A stretch of DNA of 22,709 nucleotides from JBOGEN01 sp050743265 (GTDB lineage: Bacteria > Actinomycetota > Actinomycetes > JBOGEN01): contig JBOGEN010000068.1 of the NCBI GenBank assembly GCA_050743265.1, forward strand, positions 1-22,709, written 5' to 3'. Numbering within the stretch: position 1 is the first letter of the stretch; each line of letters begins with the position of its first letter. The notes under the pieces were generated by a model, which was not told the DNA's origin, made no database searches, and was given only the letters and a program-made list of their open reading frames with translations. Position numbers and translations under genes: made by a program. Shown here piece by piece: positions 14,388 through 21,820 of this stretch.

Positions 14388-14966
14388 TCATGGACGATGC
14401 TTCCCCCGCCCCGTGATGGCGTCCCTCGCGCGGTCGACCAGGCTGGCGCCGGCCCCTGCCGTCTTGAGCACACCGGGCTTGGGAGGGGTGTGCGGGTGCG
14501 GACGGGTGGGCGCGGTGTTCTTGGCCTTGGCGATCTTCTCGCCGAGCTCGTCGAGGGCGTCGGCGTCGAGGGACTGCTGGAGCTTGGGCCAGACCTGCTC
14601 CTGCTCGTACGCGATGTGTGCGCGGCCGTCCTTGATGAAGTCGGCGACGAGGGTGGTCAGCTCGGGGTGGAGCGGTCCGATCGCGCTGTCGATGCGGTCG
14701 AGGACGTGCTTGGCCTGGGTCTCCTGCTCGACCGCGTGAGCCGCCAGCGCGTCCCCACCGGGCACGTGCTTGCGCACAGCCGGCCAGAAGACCTGCTCCT
14801 CGACCGCCTCGTGCTGCGACTCGGCGATGACGAGTGTGGCCAGCAGGTCCTTGTGCGGCTCGAGCCCCTGGGCCTCCCCATGGCTCAGGTTCAGAGCGAT
14901 CTCGAGCTGGTCGAGCATCGCCAGCACCTTCTCGTGGTCCTCGCGCAGGACGGTGATCGCGTCCAC
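14388..14966 (-). CDS. Hemerythrin HHE cation-binding domain protein
   Basis: The 192-residue product has the four-helix HHE pattern: LREDHEKVLAMLDQLE (H11, E12), IAESQHEAVEEQVFWPAVRK (H52, E56), AKHVLDRIDSA and AHIAYEQEQVWPKLQQ. These His and Glu residues would bind a di-iron (or other metal) centre; bacterial HHE proteins serve in oxygen, NO or oxidative-stress handling. The C-terminal 50 residues are Pro/His/Lys-rich and look disordered. The start is a GTG with GAGGAGGTGGGG just upstream. No membrane segment is seen. Neighbours are pseudogenes, so there is no operon partner to hint at the ligand. The family call is firm; the physiological role is open. Confidence 0.9.
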   Translation of the reverse strand: MDAITVLREDHEKVLAMLDQLEIALNLSHGEAQGLEPHKDLLATLVIAESQHEAVEEQVFWPAVRKHVPGGDALAAHAVEQETQAKHVLDRIDSAIGPLHPELTTLVADFIKDGRAHIAYEQEQVWPKLQQSLDADALDELGEKIAKAKNTAPTRPHPHTPPKPGVLKTAGAGASLVDRARDAITGRGKHRP

Positions 14967-15182
14967 GTCCCCACCTCCTCGGGTTGTCCGGCTCCGGCGT
15001 CCGACGGCGTCCGCATCCCTCGGCCCCCGAGTCGGCGAGGAGCCCTCGAACGCGCCATCTGGTACCCCGAGGCCCCACCTCCATGCACCCCGACCGGCAG
15101 CATCTGGGTGCCGGAAATCCCAGGCCAGGGCGTCTTTGTCCGGCTTCGTGTCGCTCGCTGTGCCGGCAGACGGCCGAAGGCT

Positions 15183-15680
15183 TCAGTCTCGCGTGCGGCG
15201 TGGGTTGAGCTCGGCAAGCGCTCTCTTCACGCCTTCCTTGACGACGTCGACCCGGTCGGAGTCGCCTCGCACGATCGAGGTGAGCGCCTTCTCGACCTGC
15301 TCCCACGTCGCGTGCGGGGGATCGGCGGGACGGCCGCGTCGGTGTGGAACTCGACCAGGCACGGCCGGCCCGCGGCCAGCGAATCCCAGCCGGGACGACC
15401 TGGTCGGGCTTGTCCGCGAGCACGCCGTGCAGCCCGAGGCTGCGGGCATACCCGGCGTAGGGGAAGTCGGGCAGCTGCTGGGACGGCAGGAACTGCGGGG
15501 ATCCGCCCATCGCGCGCAGCTCCCAGGTGACCTGGTTGAGGTGGTTGTTGTGCAGCACGGCCACGACGAGCCGTGTGTCGGCCCATTCCTCCCATTGCCA
15601 TCGCCGGCGTAGCCGAAGACGTGCTCCACCCCCCACTCGCGCAGGCGCTGCAGGACGTGGTCGGCAACCGTCTGGCTCAT
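15183..15680 (-). pseudogene. TPP-dependent pyruvate oxidase/dehydrogenase-type gene with large internal deletion
   Basis: The reading starts with a perfect N-terminus for this family: MSQTVADHVLQRLREWGVEH then VFGYAGDG (28 residues), with GGAGGAGC before the ATG. It then jumps directly to the far C-terminal part: EEWADTRLVVAVLHNNHLNQ, VTWELRAMGGSPQFLPSQQL and PDFPYAGYARSLGLHGVLAD, now in a second frame. The frame shifts again to DSLAAGRPCLVEFHTDAAVPP (near 15385) and once more to HATWEQVEKALTSIVRGDSD (near 15320), ending RRTRD at 15183. Full-length members have about 580-600 residues, so roughly 400 codons, including the TPP-binding core, are gone. At least one deletion and two single-base shifts make it dead. 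Confidence 0.85.
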
Positions 15681-15780
15681 CGGTGCTCCTCCGGTAGTCC
15701 CGGACGGCGATCCGGTCGGCGGTGATGTCCCATCCTCTGGGTGCTGCCCGAGGGCAGCCGGGCCCCGCGCGGGCCCGCTG

Positions 15781-15990
15781 GGCCTGCTCCGCGACCTGCA
15801 GGACCTCTACATGCTCGCGTGCTTCGTCGACATCACCCCGACGATGGTCGGCCAAGCGGGCAAGGGCGCCCGCGACCGCGAGGTCATCCGGACCGTCGAG
15901 CGGTGTGCCCACGAGACAGAGGCCCAGATCAGATGGCTCAGCACCCGGATGAAACAGGCCGCCCCACAGGCGCTACTCATCTCGCCGTGA
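15781..15990 (+). pseudogene. C-terminal fragment of a helical ferritin-like/DUF892-like protein
   Basis: The frame reads GLLRDLQDLYMLACFVDITP, TMVGQAGKGARDREVIRTVE and ETEAQIRWLSTRMKQAAPQ before a normal stop. The even, amphipathic helices, the protein-like composition and the clean stop mark it as real coding sequence. It resembles the last two helices of small actinobacterial ferritin-like proteins, but I cannot name the family with certainty. Upstream of 15781 the reading loses protein character and has no start for a complete protein; an ATG at 15811 would yield only 59 residues. It points away from the TPP-enzyme wreck and toward the DUF6766 gene. Confidence 0.5.
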
Positions 15991-16024
15991 CCCGGTCGGG
16001 GCCATGCTGCTGGGCGAGGCCCGT

Positions 16025-16708
16025 TCAGCCGGTCGTGCCGGTGGCGTCGTGGGGAGTGCCGACCGGTTTGGACTCGGGCGACCCGCGCTGGCGCAGGTAG
16101 ATCGAGAGGACAGCCATCGACCCGACCGCCAGGAACTCGGACTGCCAGTTCTGCAGGGTGCGGCCCCAGAAGTCGGGGGAGACGACGTACTGGAACCACG
16201 AGACAGGGTCCTGCAGGTTTGCGAGCTGGTCCTCGTTGTACGCGATGCGCCCGGCGAGGGACTGCACGACCCACGAGGCGAGGAACACCGCGCCCATGAC
16301 GAGCCCGAGGGAGCGGGAGAACAGGGCCGTGCGCAGCCCTCCGGTACGAGCCCAGGCGGGCGAGCCCTCCGTGGCGTGCGGGCCGATCCGCTGCTCCTTG
16401 TCGGTCTCCCGTCCCGCGCGGTCCAGCTCCTTCGACTCGGGCGAGCCACGTTGTACCAGCCACACCGTCCCGTAGATGTAGAGGAAGAACTGCAGCTACT
16501 CCGACTGCCAGTTCTCGATCACGTCCACCGCGAAGTCGGACGAGGTCACGTACCCGCCGAGCGAGATCTGCGCGAGCCCCTGGGCCACCTGCTGGTCGTT
16601 GAAGGCCGCGTGCCCGACGAGGGCCTGGCCGACCAGCGCGCCGAGGAAGAGTGCGCCGAACGCGAGGCCGAGCCCGTTGTCCCGCAGGAAGCGCCGCACC
16701 CGGGTCAC
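16025..16708 (-). pseudogene. DUF6766 membrane protein gene interrupted by one in-frame amber codon
   Basis: Without the stop the reading would be 227 residues, full length for this family. The N-terminal half (GTG at 16708) has a membrane segment (LAFGALFLGALVGQALVGHA) and ends VIENWQSE before TAG at 16496-16498. The same frame continues LQFFLYIYGTVWLVQRGSPE and runs to 16025. The protein is an internal duplication: NWQSE-x-L followed by RGSPESK occurs in both halves, and the second copy has Phe where the amber codon stands, so a TAC/TTC codon probably changed to TAG. Function is unknown; it should sit in the membrane with four hydrophobic segments. The start overlaps the stop of the 27-aa peptide gene. 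Decay, readthrough and a sequence error remain possible. Confidence 0.8.
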
Positions 16709-16788
16709 CGCCCGAGGAGCGCGATGACGCCGAAGTAGACAAGCCCTGCGGCGATGGCCACGAGGTAGCCCGCGAAAACCGTGCGCAC
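16705..16788 (-). CDS. 27-aa single-span membrane peptide
   Basis: A GTG at 16788, preceded by GGGAGG at 6 bases, opens a 27-codon frame: MRTVFAGYLVAIAAGLVYFG and a short hydrophobic end closing with GR. It is one membrane span with a positive N-terminus and Arg at the end. The stop overlaps the GTG of the DUF6766 gene (GTGA), and the start lies 1 base after the stop of the lipoprotein gene. This tight packing and the strong ribosome site support real translation. It would most likely partner the DUF6766 membrane protein. No family is recognised. Confidence 0.6.
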   Translation of the reverse strand: MRTVFAGYLVAIAAGLVYFGVIALLGR

Positions 16789-16789
16789 G

Positions 16790-17221
16790 TCAGCCTCCCT
16801 GCACCTGGCACTCGTACGGGCGGTCTCCGCGAGGCGTGCAGCTGGCCGCCGTCACGCGCCACCCGCCCGAGAACTGGCCGAGGAACAGCGTGTCCGAGGC
16901 CAGCACGACCTGCGCCGACCTGCCGAAGACCCGAACCGACCCGGGCTCCGACGACGGCCCCGTGCCGTTGGCAAGCTCCTCCTGCATCACCGCGGCCTCG
17001 CAGGCCGCCCCCGCCGACTGGACGACCTTGCGGCGGGTCTCCGGGGCGAGCAGCGCGCAGGCACCGGCCCCGTCCCCGTCCTGGATCGCACGCAGGAACG
17101 ACACAGCGACCCGCTGGACCTCGGGCTCTTGCTCGCTCGCACACGCCCCGACGAGCAGAGCGGTGATCAGCAGGACGGCGGGCGCGGCCATCCTCGTCGT
17201 CCGGTGGTCTTGCCCGCTCAC
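16790..17221 (-). CDS. Putative lipoprotein with NTF2-like fold
   Basis: The product begins with a short basic region, a hydrophobic core (AAPAVLLITALLVGAC) and a lipobox LVGAC, so Cys would be lipidated and the protein anchored outside the membrane. The mature part has AVSFLRAIQDGDGAGACALL, PETRRKVVQSAGAACEAAV, and ends with GQFSGGWRVTAASCTPRGD; this pattern (helical start, then strands with GGWRV) is typical of small actinobacterial NTF2/SnoaL-like lipoproteins. Four cysteines in the mature part could form disulfides. The start is uncertain: GTG at 17221 or 17230, or ATG at 17191. It is the first gene of a three-gene unit with the 27-aa peptide and DUF6766. Confidence 0.75.
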   Translation of the reverse strand: MSGQDHRTTRMAAPAVLLITALLVGACASEQEPEVQRVAVSFLRAIQDGDGAGACALLAPETRRKVVQSAGAACEAAVMQEELANGTGPSSEPGSVRVFGRSAQVVLASDTLFLGQFSGGWRVTAASCTPRGDRPYECQVQGG

Positions 17222-17330
17222 CCGCGTCACCGTAGGGACGCGTGAATGGTCAGGCCTGCGGACACGCCGGAGACGCACCCGGCCACGGCTTCCCCCGTCC
17301 GGACGCCGCTGGAGAGCAGCGACCCAGCCG

Positions 17331-18287
17331 TCATCCCTTGACGTGCGGGAGCACGTCGTCCCGGTACAGCTCGAAGAAGTCGCGGTAGTCCTCGCCGATG
17401 CAGGCGACGTAGACCTCGTCGCAGCCGGCGTCCACGTACTCGCGCACCCGGCTGCGGTGGGCCTCGGCGTCCGGCCCGCAGACGACGGACTGCGCCACGT
17501 GATGCTCGGTGACGAGCTGAGCGGCCTGTTCGAAGTGCCGGGGCGACGGAAGCACCTGCGCGAGCTCCCCGGGGACGCCGGTGTTGGGCCACAGCCGAAG
17601 GGTGGTCTTCCGCGACGTCGCCTCGTCACCGACGACGCACGCCTTCATCCCGCCCTGAACTGGCTTGTTGTCTCCACCGCCGACGCGGAACCGGCGGATC
17701 AGATCTGCGTCCGGCGAGGCCGTGACGAACCCGTCGCCGATGCGCGCAGCCACGTCGACGGCCTTGGGTCCGAACGCCGAGACGTACACCGGGGGTGGCT
17801 TGTCCGGGCGCGTGTAGATACGCGCGTTTTCCACGGTGTAGTGACGTCCGTGTCGGGTGACGAAACCGCCGGCCCACAGTTCACGCATCAGCGAGACGGC
17901 CTCCTCGAGCATCTCCAGTCGGACGTCGATGTTCGGCCATGCATCACCGAGCACGTGCTCGTTGAGCGCCTCACCCGTACCCACTCCCAGCACGAACCGG
18001 CCGTCGTGAAGGACGGCGGAGGTTGCCGCCGCCTGCGCGATCACAGCAGGGTGGATCCGCACCGTCGGGCAGGTCACGGCGGTACTGACCGGCAGAGCGC
18101 TCACCTGGGAGAGGGCGCCGATGATCGACCAGACGAACGGGCTCTGCCCTTGGGCGTCGTTCCAGGGGTGGAAGTGGTCGCTGATCCACAGCGCGTCGAA
18201 GCCGGCGCGCTCGGCAAGCTGGGCCTGGTCCAGCAGCTCCCGCGGTGTGTACTCCTCAGTCGACAGGAAGAACCCCACGCGCACCAT
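17331..18287 (-). CDS. F420-dependent oxidoreductase, luciferase-like (FGD-like family)
   Basis: The 318-residue product has the TIM-barrel pattern of the G6PDH-like branch of F420-dependent luciferase-fold enzymes. Visible blocks are VGFFLSTEEYTPRELL (start), LWISDHFHPWNDAQGQSPFV (H38 and W42, equivalent to the active-site His and Trp of mycobacterial FGD), HPAVIAQAAATSAVL, and RFVLGVGTGEALNEHVLGD (with the conserved Glu). The C-terminal part has DAGCDEVYVACIGEDYRDFF. It should oxidise an alcohol or sugar-like substrate with F420 as hydride acceptor; the substrate is unknown. The ATG at 18287 has GGAGGGAG 5 bases upstream and gives the family start; longer readings are Arg-rich. It stands alone on its strand with gaps of about 100 and 490 bases. 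Confidence 0.9.
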   Translation of the reverse strand: MVRVGFFLSTEEYTPRELLDQAQLAERAGFDALWISDHFHPWNDAQGQSPFVWSIIGALSQVSALPVSTAVTCPTVRIHPAVIAQAAATSAVLHDGRFVLGVGTGEALNEHVLGDAWPNIDVRLEMLEEAVSLMRELWAGGFVTRHGRHYTVENARIYTRPDKPPPVYVSAFGPKAVDVAARIGDGFVTASPDADLIRRFRVGGGDNKPVQGGMKACVVGDEATSRKTTLRLWPNTGVPGELAQVLPSPRHFEQAAQLVTEHHVAQSVVCGPDAEAHRSRVREYVDAGCDEVYVACIGEDYRDFFELYRDDVLPHVKG

Positions 18288-18784
18288 CTCGACTCCCTCC
18301 GCCGTTGCCGCCTTGTGATCATGCGACTGGTAGCGGTCTACCCCCCACCGGCGGCCGGACACGCAGCCGCGTTGCGCACAGGTCTGCAGGCCAGGGCCGG
18401 GTAAGGCCCGCTGACGGGGGTAGTCGGAGGGCAACCCGAGGTTCCCGAGCGAGCGCGGTGGAGACGTGCCGGCCAGGGAGGCGACAACCCGTCCCCGACG
18501 TGAGCACGCGACCGAGGCCGGAACAGGTGTGCGGCGCGAGGCACGGGCGTACGAGCACGGTCATGATCAACCGAGGCATGGGTATGCCGCCGTTGGCGGT
18601 GCGTTCACTGTGGCGATCGGTGGGGTCGCGCTCTTGGGCCGCGCGACGGGTGCCCTTGGCCATCATCTCGGCGATGGTGCGGCGCTCGTCGTCGGTGATG
18701 CCGGGGTCGGCGGCCGGCGGCGCCAGGAGGACGCGAACGCAGCATCGACGCGCCGGTCGGCGACTACCTGTTGCTCGGACGGTT
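18288..18784. other. Stretch without an identifiable complete gene
   Basis: It begins with the promoter side of the F420 oxidoreductase. Near 18620-18710 the - strand reads ITDDERRTIAEMMAKGTRRA, which has protein-like character but no family I can name, and the frame around it is Pro/Arg-rich. On the + strand Gly-rich shadow readings run through the same bases. It probably holds further gene remnants, in line with the cupin wreck that follows. Confidence 0.4.
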
Positions 18785-18963
18785 GGCTTCCACGGCTTCC
18801 GCAACGAGACGGGACGAGTCGGCGTCGACGCTGATCCTGTTCGCGCCGGGCGCGCCCGCGCGAGGACTACTTCGAGACCCTGGCCGAAGCCGCCCGCCGC
18901 GGGGCCTCCAGGGTGACGCCCTGACGGGAGTCCGACCTGCGCCACGACATGTACTGGGTCTGA
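18785..18963 (+). pseudogene. C-terminal remnant of a cupin-domain gene
   Basis: Three frames must be joined to read the tail of a cupin: GFHGFRNETG (18785-18814), then ESASTLILFAPGAP (about 18815-18856), then REDYFETLAEAARRGASRVT (from about 18859), a stop at 18922-18924, and RHDMYWV before the last stop at 18961. Intact cupins of this type read VHGFRNET ... LFAPGAPREDYFETLAE and end LRHDTYWV. At least two single-base shifts and one stop are present, and nothing of the N-terminal half is recognised upstream. The order and spacing of the motifs make the call safe in spite of the damage. Confidence 0.7.
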
Positions 18964-18989
18964 GCCACGAGAGCGGTCCCCCGGGGTGC

Positions 18990-19991
18990 TCAAGCGTGCG
19001 GTTCCGGTAGGGCCGCGGGGTCGACCAGGCCGCTCTCGCGCAAGTCATCCCAGAGCTCAGGCGGCACGCCCGCCGCATAGCGGTCCAGGTTCGCGTCGAT
19101 CTGCTCGATCGTGTGCATGCCCAGGACGATGCCGGCCACCGAACTCTGGAGCAGCGGAAAGGCAATGGCAGCAGCCGGCAGCGTCGTTCCATGCTGCTCG
19201 CACACTGCGGCCAGGCGCCGTGCCCGCGCGACGATGCCCGCCGACGCCTGGCCGTAGTCGTAGCGAGCGTCGTCCGTCGGCCACGGCCGGCTCAGCAGTC
19301 CGGAGTTGAAGACGCCGGCGACAACGATCGAGACACCGCGGGCACTTCCCGGGTCGAGCGCCGAGGCAAGGCCACCCTGCTCCAGCAGTGTGTACCGGCC
19401 GGCGACCATGACGACGTCGGCCAAGCCATCCGCGAACAGGCCCGGGACCTGGTCCGGCTGGTTGGTGCCCACACCGATTGCCCGGACCACGCCCTGGGAG
19501 CGCACGTCGGCCAGCGCTTCCAGTGCATCGAGCCCCGCCTCGGGCCGGTACTGGTCGGGGTCATGGGCGTAGGCGATGTCGACGTAATCGAGGCCCAGGC
19601 GGCCGAGCGACTCATCGAGCGACCGGCGCACGCCGTCCGGGGTGGTGTCCCAGACGCGACGCAGGTTCCCGGGGACCAGGAAGCCGTCGTCATCCAGAGG
19701 TGTCGGCTGCGGGTGCGGCTCCAGCAGGCGCCCCACCTTGGTCGAGACGACGTACTCCTCGCGGGGCCGCCCCAGGAGAGCGCGTCCGAGCCGTCGCTCG
19801 GACAGGCCGAGCCCGTAGTGCGGGGCGGTGTCGAAGTACCGGATCCCGCGGTGCCAGGCGTGCTCAACCGCCCGCTGCGCGTCGTCGTCGGTCACCGCAC
19901 GGCCCGGGTTGCCGAGCGTCGAGGCGCCGAAGCCGACCTCCGACAGCCGCACCCCGGACGCTCCGAGAGTCCGCGTCGGCACGCTTCTCAT
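18990..19991 (-). CDS. Aldo/keto reductase, L-fucose / D-threo-aldose 1-dehydrogenase type
   Basis: The 333-residue product is a complete aldo/keto reductase. It starts RTLGASGVRLSEVGFGAST and has the catalytic set: D54 and Y59 in RYFDTAPHYGLGLSERRLG, K85 in VVSTKVGRLL and H143 in IAYAHDPDQ. The stretch HYGLGLSERRLG and the GFLVPGNLRRVWDTTPDGV block are typical of the D-threo-aldose 1-dehydrogenase (L-fucose dehydrogenase) branch, which oxidises the sugar to the lactone with NAD(P)+. The ATG overlaps the stop of the amidohydrolase gene (ATGA), so both are coupled. The product lactone would be the substrate of that neighbour. Substrate assignment is by family and context. Confidence 0.88.
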   Translation of the reverse strand: MRSVPTRTLGASGVRLSEVGFGASTLGNPGRAVTDDDAQRAVEHAWHRGIRYFDTAPHYGLGLSERRLGRALLGRPREEYVVSTKVGRLLEPHPQPTPLDDDGFLVPGNLRRVWDTTPDGVRRSLDESLGRLGLDYVDIAYAHDPDQYRPEAGLDALEALADVRSQGVVRAIGVGTNQPDQVPGLFADGLADVVMVAGRYTLLEQGGLASALDPGSARGVSIVVAGVFNSGLLSRPWPTDDARYDYGQASAGIVARARRLAAVCEQHGTTLPAAAIAFPLLQSSVAGIVLGMHTIEQIDANLDRYAAGVPPELWDDLRESGLVDPAALPEPHA

Positions 19992-20880
19992 GCGAGGCCG
20001 TAGATGCGGCTGGCGTTCGCACCGTCCAGGGCCGCTCTCTCGTCGGCCGGCACGTCGTCGGTCAGCGTGAGGTACGCCGACAGCCAGGGGCCGTACCCTC
20101 CGGCCAGCTCGACCACCGGCCAGTCGGAGCCGAAGAGCAGCCGGTCCGGTCCAAAGGTCGCGAGGGCATGCTCGACGACCGGCCGGAGGCGGTCCACCGA
20201 CCACGCGGCCCGGTCGTCCTCCGTCGCCACGCCGGAAAGCTTCGCGACGACGTTGGGGGCGGTGGCGACGAGCGCGAGGTCTCTCGCCCAGGTCACGAGC
20301 GCCGTCGTGGTTATCGGGACCTTACCCATGTGGTCGAGAACGAAGGTCGTCGTCGGGTGCTGTCGTGCGACCTCACTGACCAGCCGTAGCTGCTCGTGCC
20401 GTACCAGGACGTCGAACGTCAAGCCCGCCTGGCCGAGGCCGCGAGCCCACGCCCGACGTCGTCTCGGGCCAGCCAGCAGGGATCGTCCTCCGCGAACGTC
20501 ACGTGCCGGATCCCCACGAGCTTGTGGCCTCCGGCTCCTCCTCTCAGCTCCGCGAGCTGGGCCGGTACGTCACCGGTCAGGTCCGCCCAGCCGACGACGC
20601 CGCGCACCTCGTCCAGTTCAGCCGCGTCCGCCAGCAGGTCCGCCGCTTCGGTGCTCTCGTTGACGCACTGCACGACGACGCAGCCTGAGACACGGTGCTC
20701 GGCGAGCCGCGCGAGAGCCTCACGCGGGGAAAAGTCGCGGTCGATCGCGGCCATCGTTGGCCGGTCGATCCACGGCTGCGGGTGCCTGTCACGTTCCCAG
20801 ACGTGGACGTGGGCATCGATCAGGTGCGGCACAGCAGGTGCCAGACCTCCTTCGGCCGGAGCGCCAGGTCCGTACGCCAT
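19988..20880 (-). pseudogene. Amidohydrolase (fuconolactonase-type) gene split by a frameshift
   Basis: The N-terminal frame (ATG 20880) has the metal-binding HxH motif in LIDAHVHVW, VVVQCVNESTEAADLLADAA and KLVGIRHVTFAEDDPCWLAR, and stops at 20419 after GRGLAASARRA. The C-terminal frame continues GLGQAGLTFDVLVRHEQL, FVLDHMGKVPI, VVAKLSGVATED and RLLFGSDWPVVEL to 19988. One missing base near 20431-20445 would restore a single protein of about 297 residues, normal for amidohydrolase-2/lactonase enzymes. The N-terminal stop overlaps a TTG (TTGA) that could restart translation of the second half. In fucose pathways such enzymes open L-fucono-1,5-lactone, which matches the adjacent aldo/keto reductase. 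A sequence error is a real alternative to a pseudogene. Confidence 0.8.
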
Positions 20881-20917
20881 GCGGCGCGCCCGCTTCCCCG
20901 TGCACGTCCGGGGACGG

Positions 20918-21820
20918 TCACTCCTTGGTCCCGCCGGCCGTCAGGCCGGCGACGAGAAACCGCTGGGAGAAGAGGAAGACCAGCAGTACCGGCGTGACGG
21001 CGAGCAGCGCGGCGAGGGCGAGCACCGGAAGCTGGATCGGCGTGACGCCCGCCGCGGTCGGGTTGAACGCCGGAACGTTTGACAGCAGCTCGGTCAAGCC
21101 CACCTGTACGGGTGCAGCGGCACCGGGAACCGTGAGGAAGGGCAGGAAGAAGTTGTTCCAGTTCGCGACGAAGCTGAAGAACCCGACGAGCGCGATGACG
21201 GGCTTGGCCAACGGCAGGGCGATCCGCAGGAAGACGCCGACCTCACCACAGCCGTCGATCCGTGCGGCGGCCAGCAGTTCACGCGGCACGCTCGTCGAGA
21301 AGTAGATGTACGTCAGGTACACACCGAACGGGTAGAACGAGAAGGGCAGGATCGCCGCGAGCGGCTTGCCGATCAGGTCGGCGGTGGACAGCTCGAGGAA
21401 GATCGGCAGCACGAGGGCAGTGTTCGGGATCAGCATCACGACCAACGTCGTCGTCATCAGGACCTGCCGCCCACGGAACTCGCCGAGTGCCAGCGCATAG
21501 CCGGCGGGGATCGTGGTCACCAACGTGATGGCGAGCGCGGCCAACGAGTAGTAGGCGGAGTTGCGCAGCCACCTGAACATGATGCCGTCCTGGAACTCGA
21601 CCAGGGCGGACCAGTTGGCGGCGAGATCGCTGACGCTGCCCGGCACGAACGGGCCGGTCGTGACGAGCGCGTTCGGCGACTTCCCGGCCGAGATGAGCAG
21701 CCAGATGATCGGCAGGGCGAAGAACGCGACGAAGAAGACGGCGACGACCACGACCGTGGCCCGCCCCAGCCAGGCGCCCGGGGTGAGTTCGTACCGTGTC
21801 TCGCTGCTAGTCCCGCGCAA
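20918..21820 (-). CDS. Carbohydrate ABC transporter permease, MalG type
   Basis: This is the second membrane subunit of a CUT1-type sugar importer. The 300-residue product has about six hydrophobic segments and the cytoplasmic EAA loop that contacts the ATPase: ELLAAARIDGCGEVGVFLRI followed by ALPLAKPVIAL. The segment TLVVMLIPNTALVLPIFLE and WNNFFLPFL are also family-typical. The start is a TTG at 21820, supported by GGAGG 6 bases upstream and by the family N-terminus; it overlaps the end of the upstream permease by 14 bases. The C-terminus ends LVAGLTAGGTKE, the usual MalG-type end. The amidohydrolase follows after 37 bases. No ATPase gene is in the window; many such importers share one encoded elsewhere. 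Confidence 0.92.
   Translation of the reverse strand: MRGTSSETRYELTPGAWLGRATVVVVAVFFVAFFALPIIWLLISAGKSPNALVTTGPFVPGSVSDLAANWSALVEFQDGIMFRWLRNSAYYSLAALAITLVTTIPAGYALALGEFRGRQVLMTTTLVVMLIPNTALVLPIFLELSTADLIGKPLAAILPFSFYPFGVYLTYIYFSTSVPRELLAAARIDGCGEVGVFLRIALPLAKPVIALVGFFSFVANWNNFFLPFLTVPGAAAPVQVGLTELLSNVPAFNPTAAGVTPIQLPVLALAALLAVTPVLLVFLFSQRFLVAGLTAGGTKE

Noticed and set aside
15062..15067. A second GGGTAC on the - strand upstream of the HHE gene
   Set aside because: No GTTT lies 14-17 bases upstream, so a SigB/SigF promoter is not supported.
14260..15912. 550-codon - strand frame
   Set aside because: Only one part of it (about 15385-15600) is real, as one frame of the broken TPP enzyme; the rest is antisense or shadow of the HHE gene.
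11312..16000. tRNA-Tyr as attachment site of a mobile island
   Set aside because: No integrase, no transposase and no repeated tRNA 3' end were found in the window.
16836..18404. 522-codon + strand frame
   Set aside because: Antisense to the lipoprotein and F420 oxidoreductase genes, which have clear family matches.
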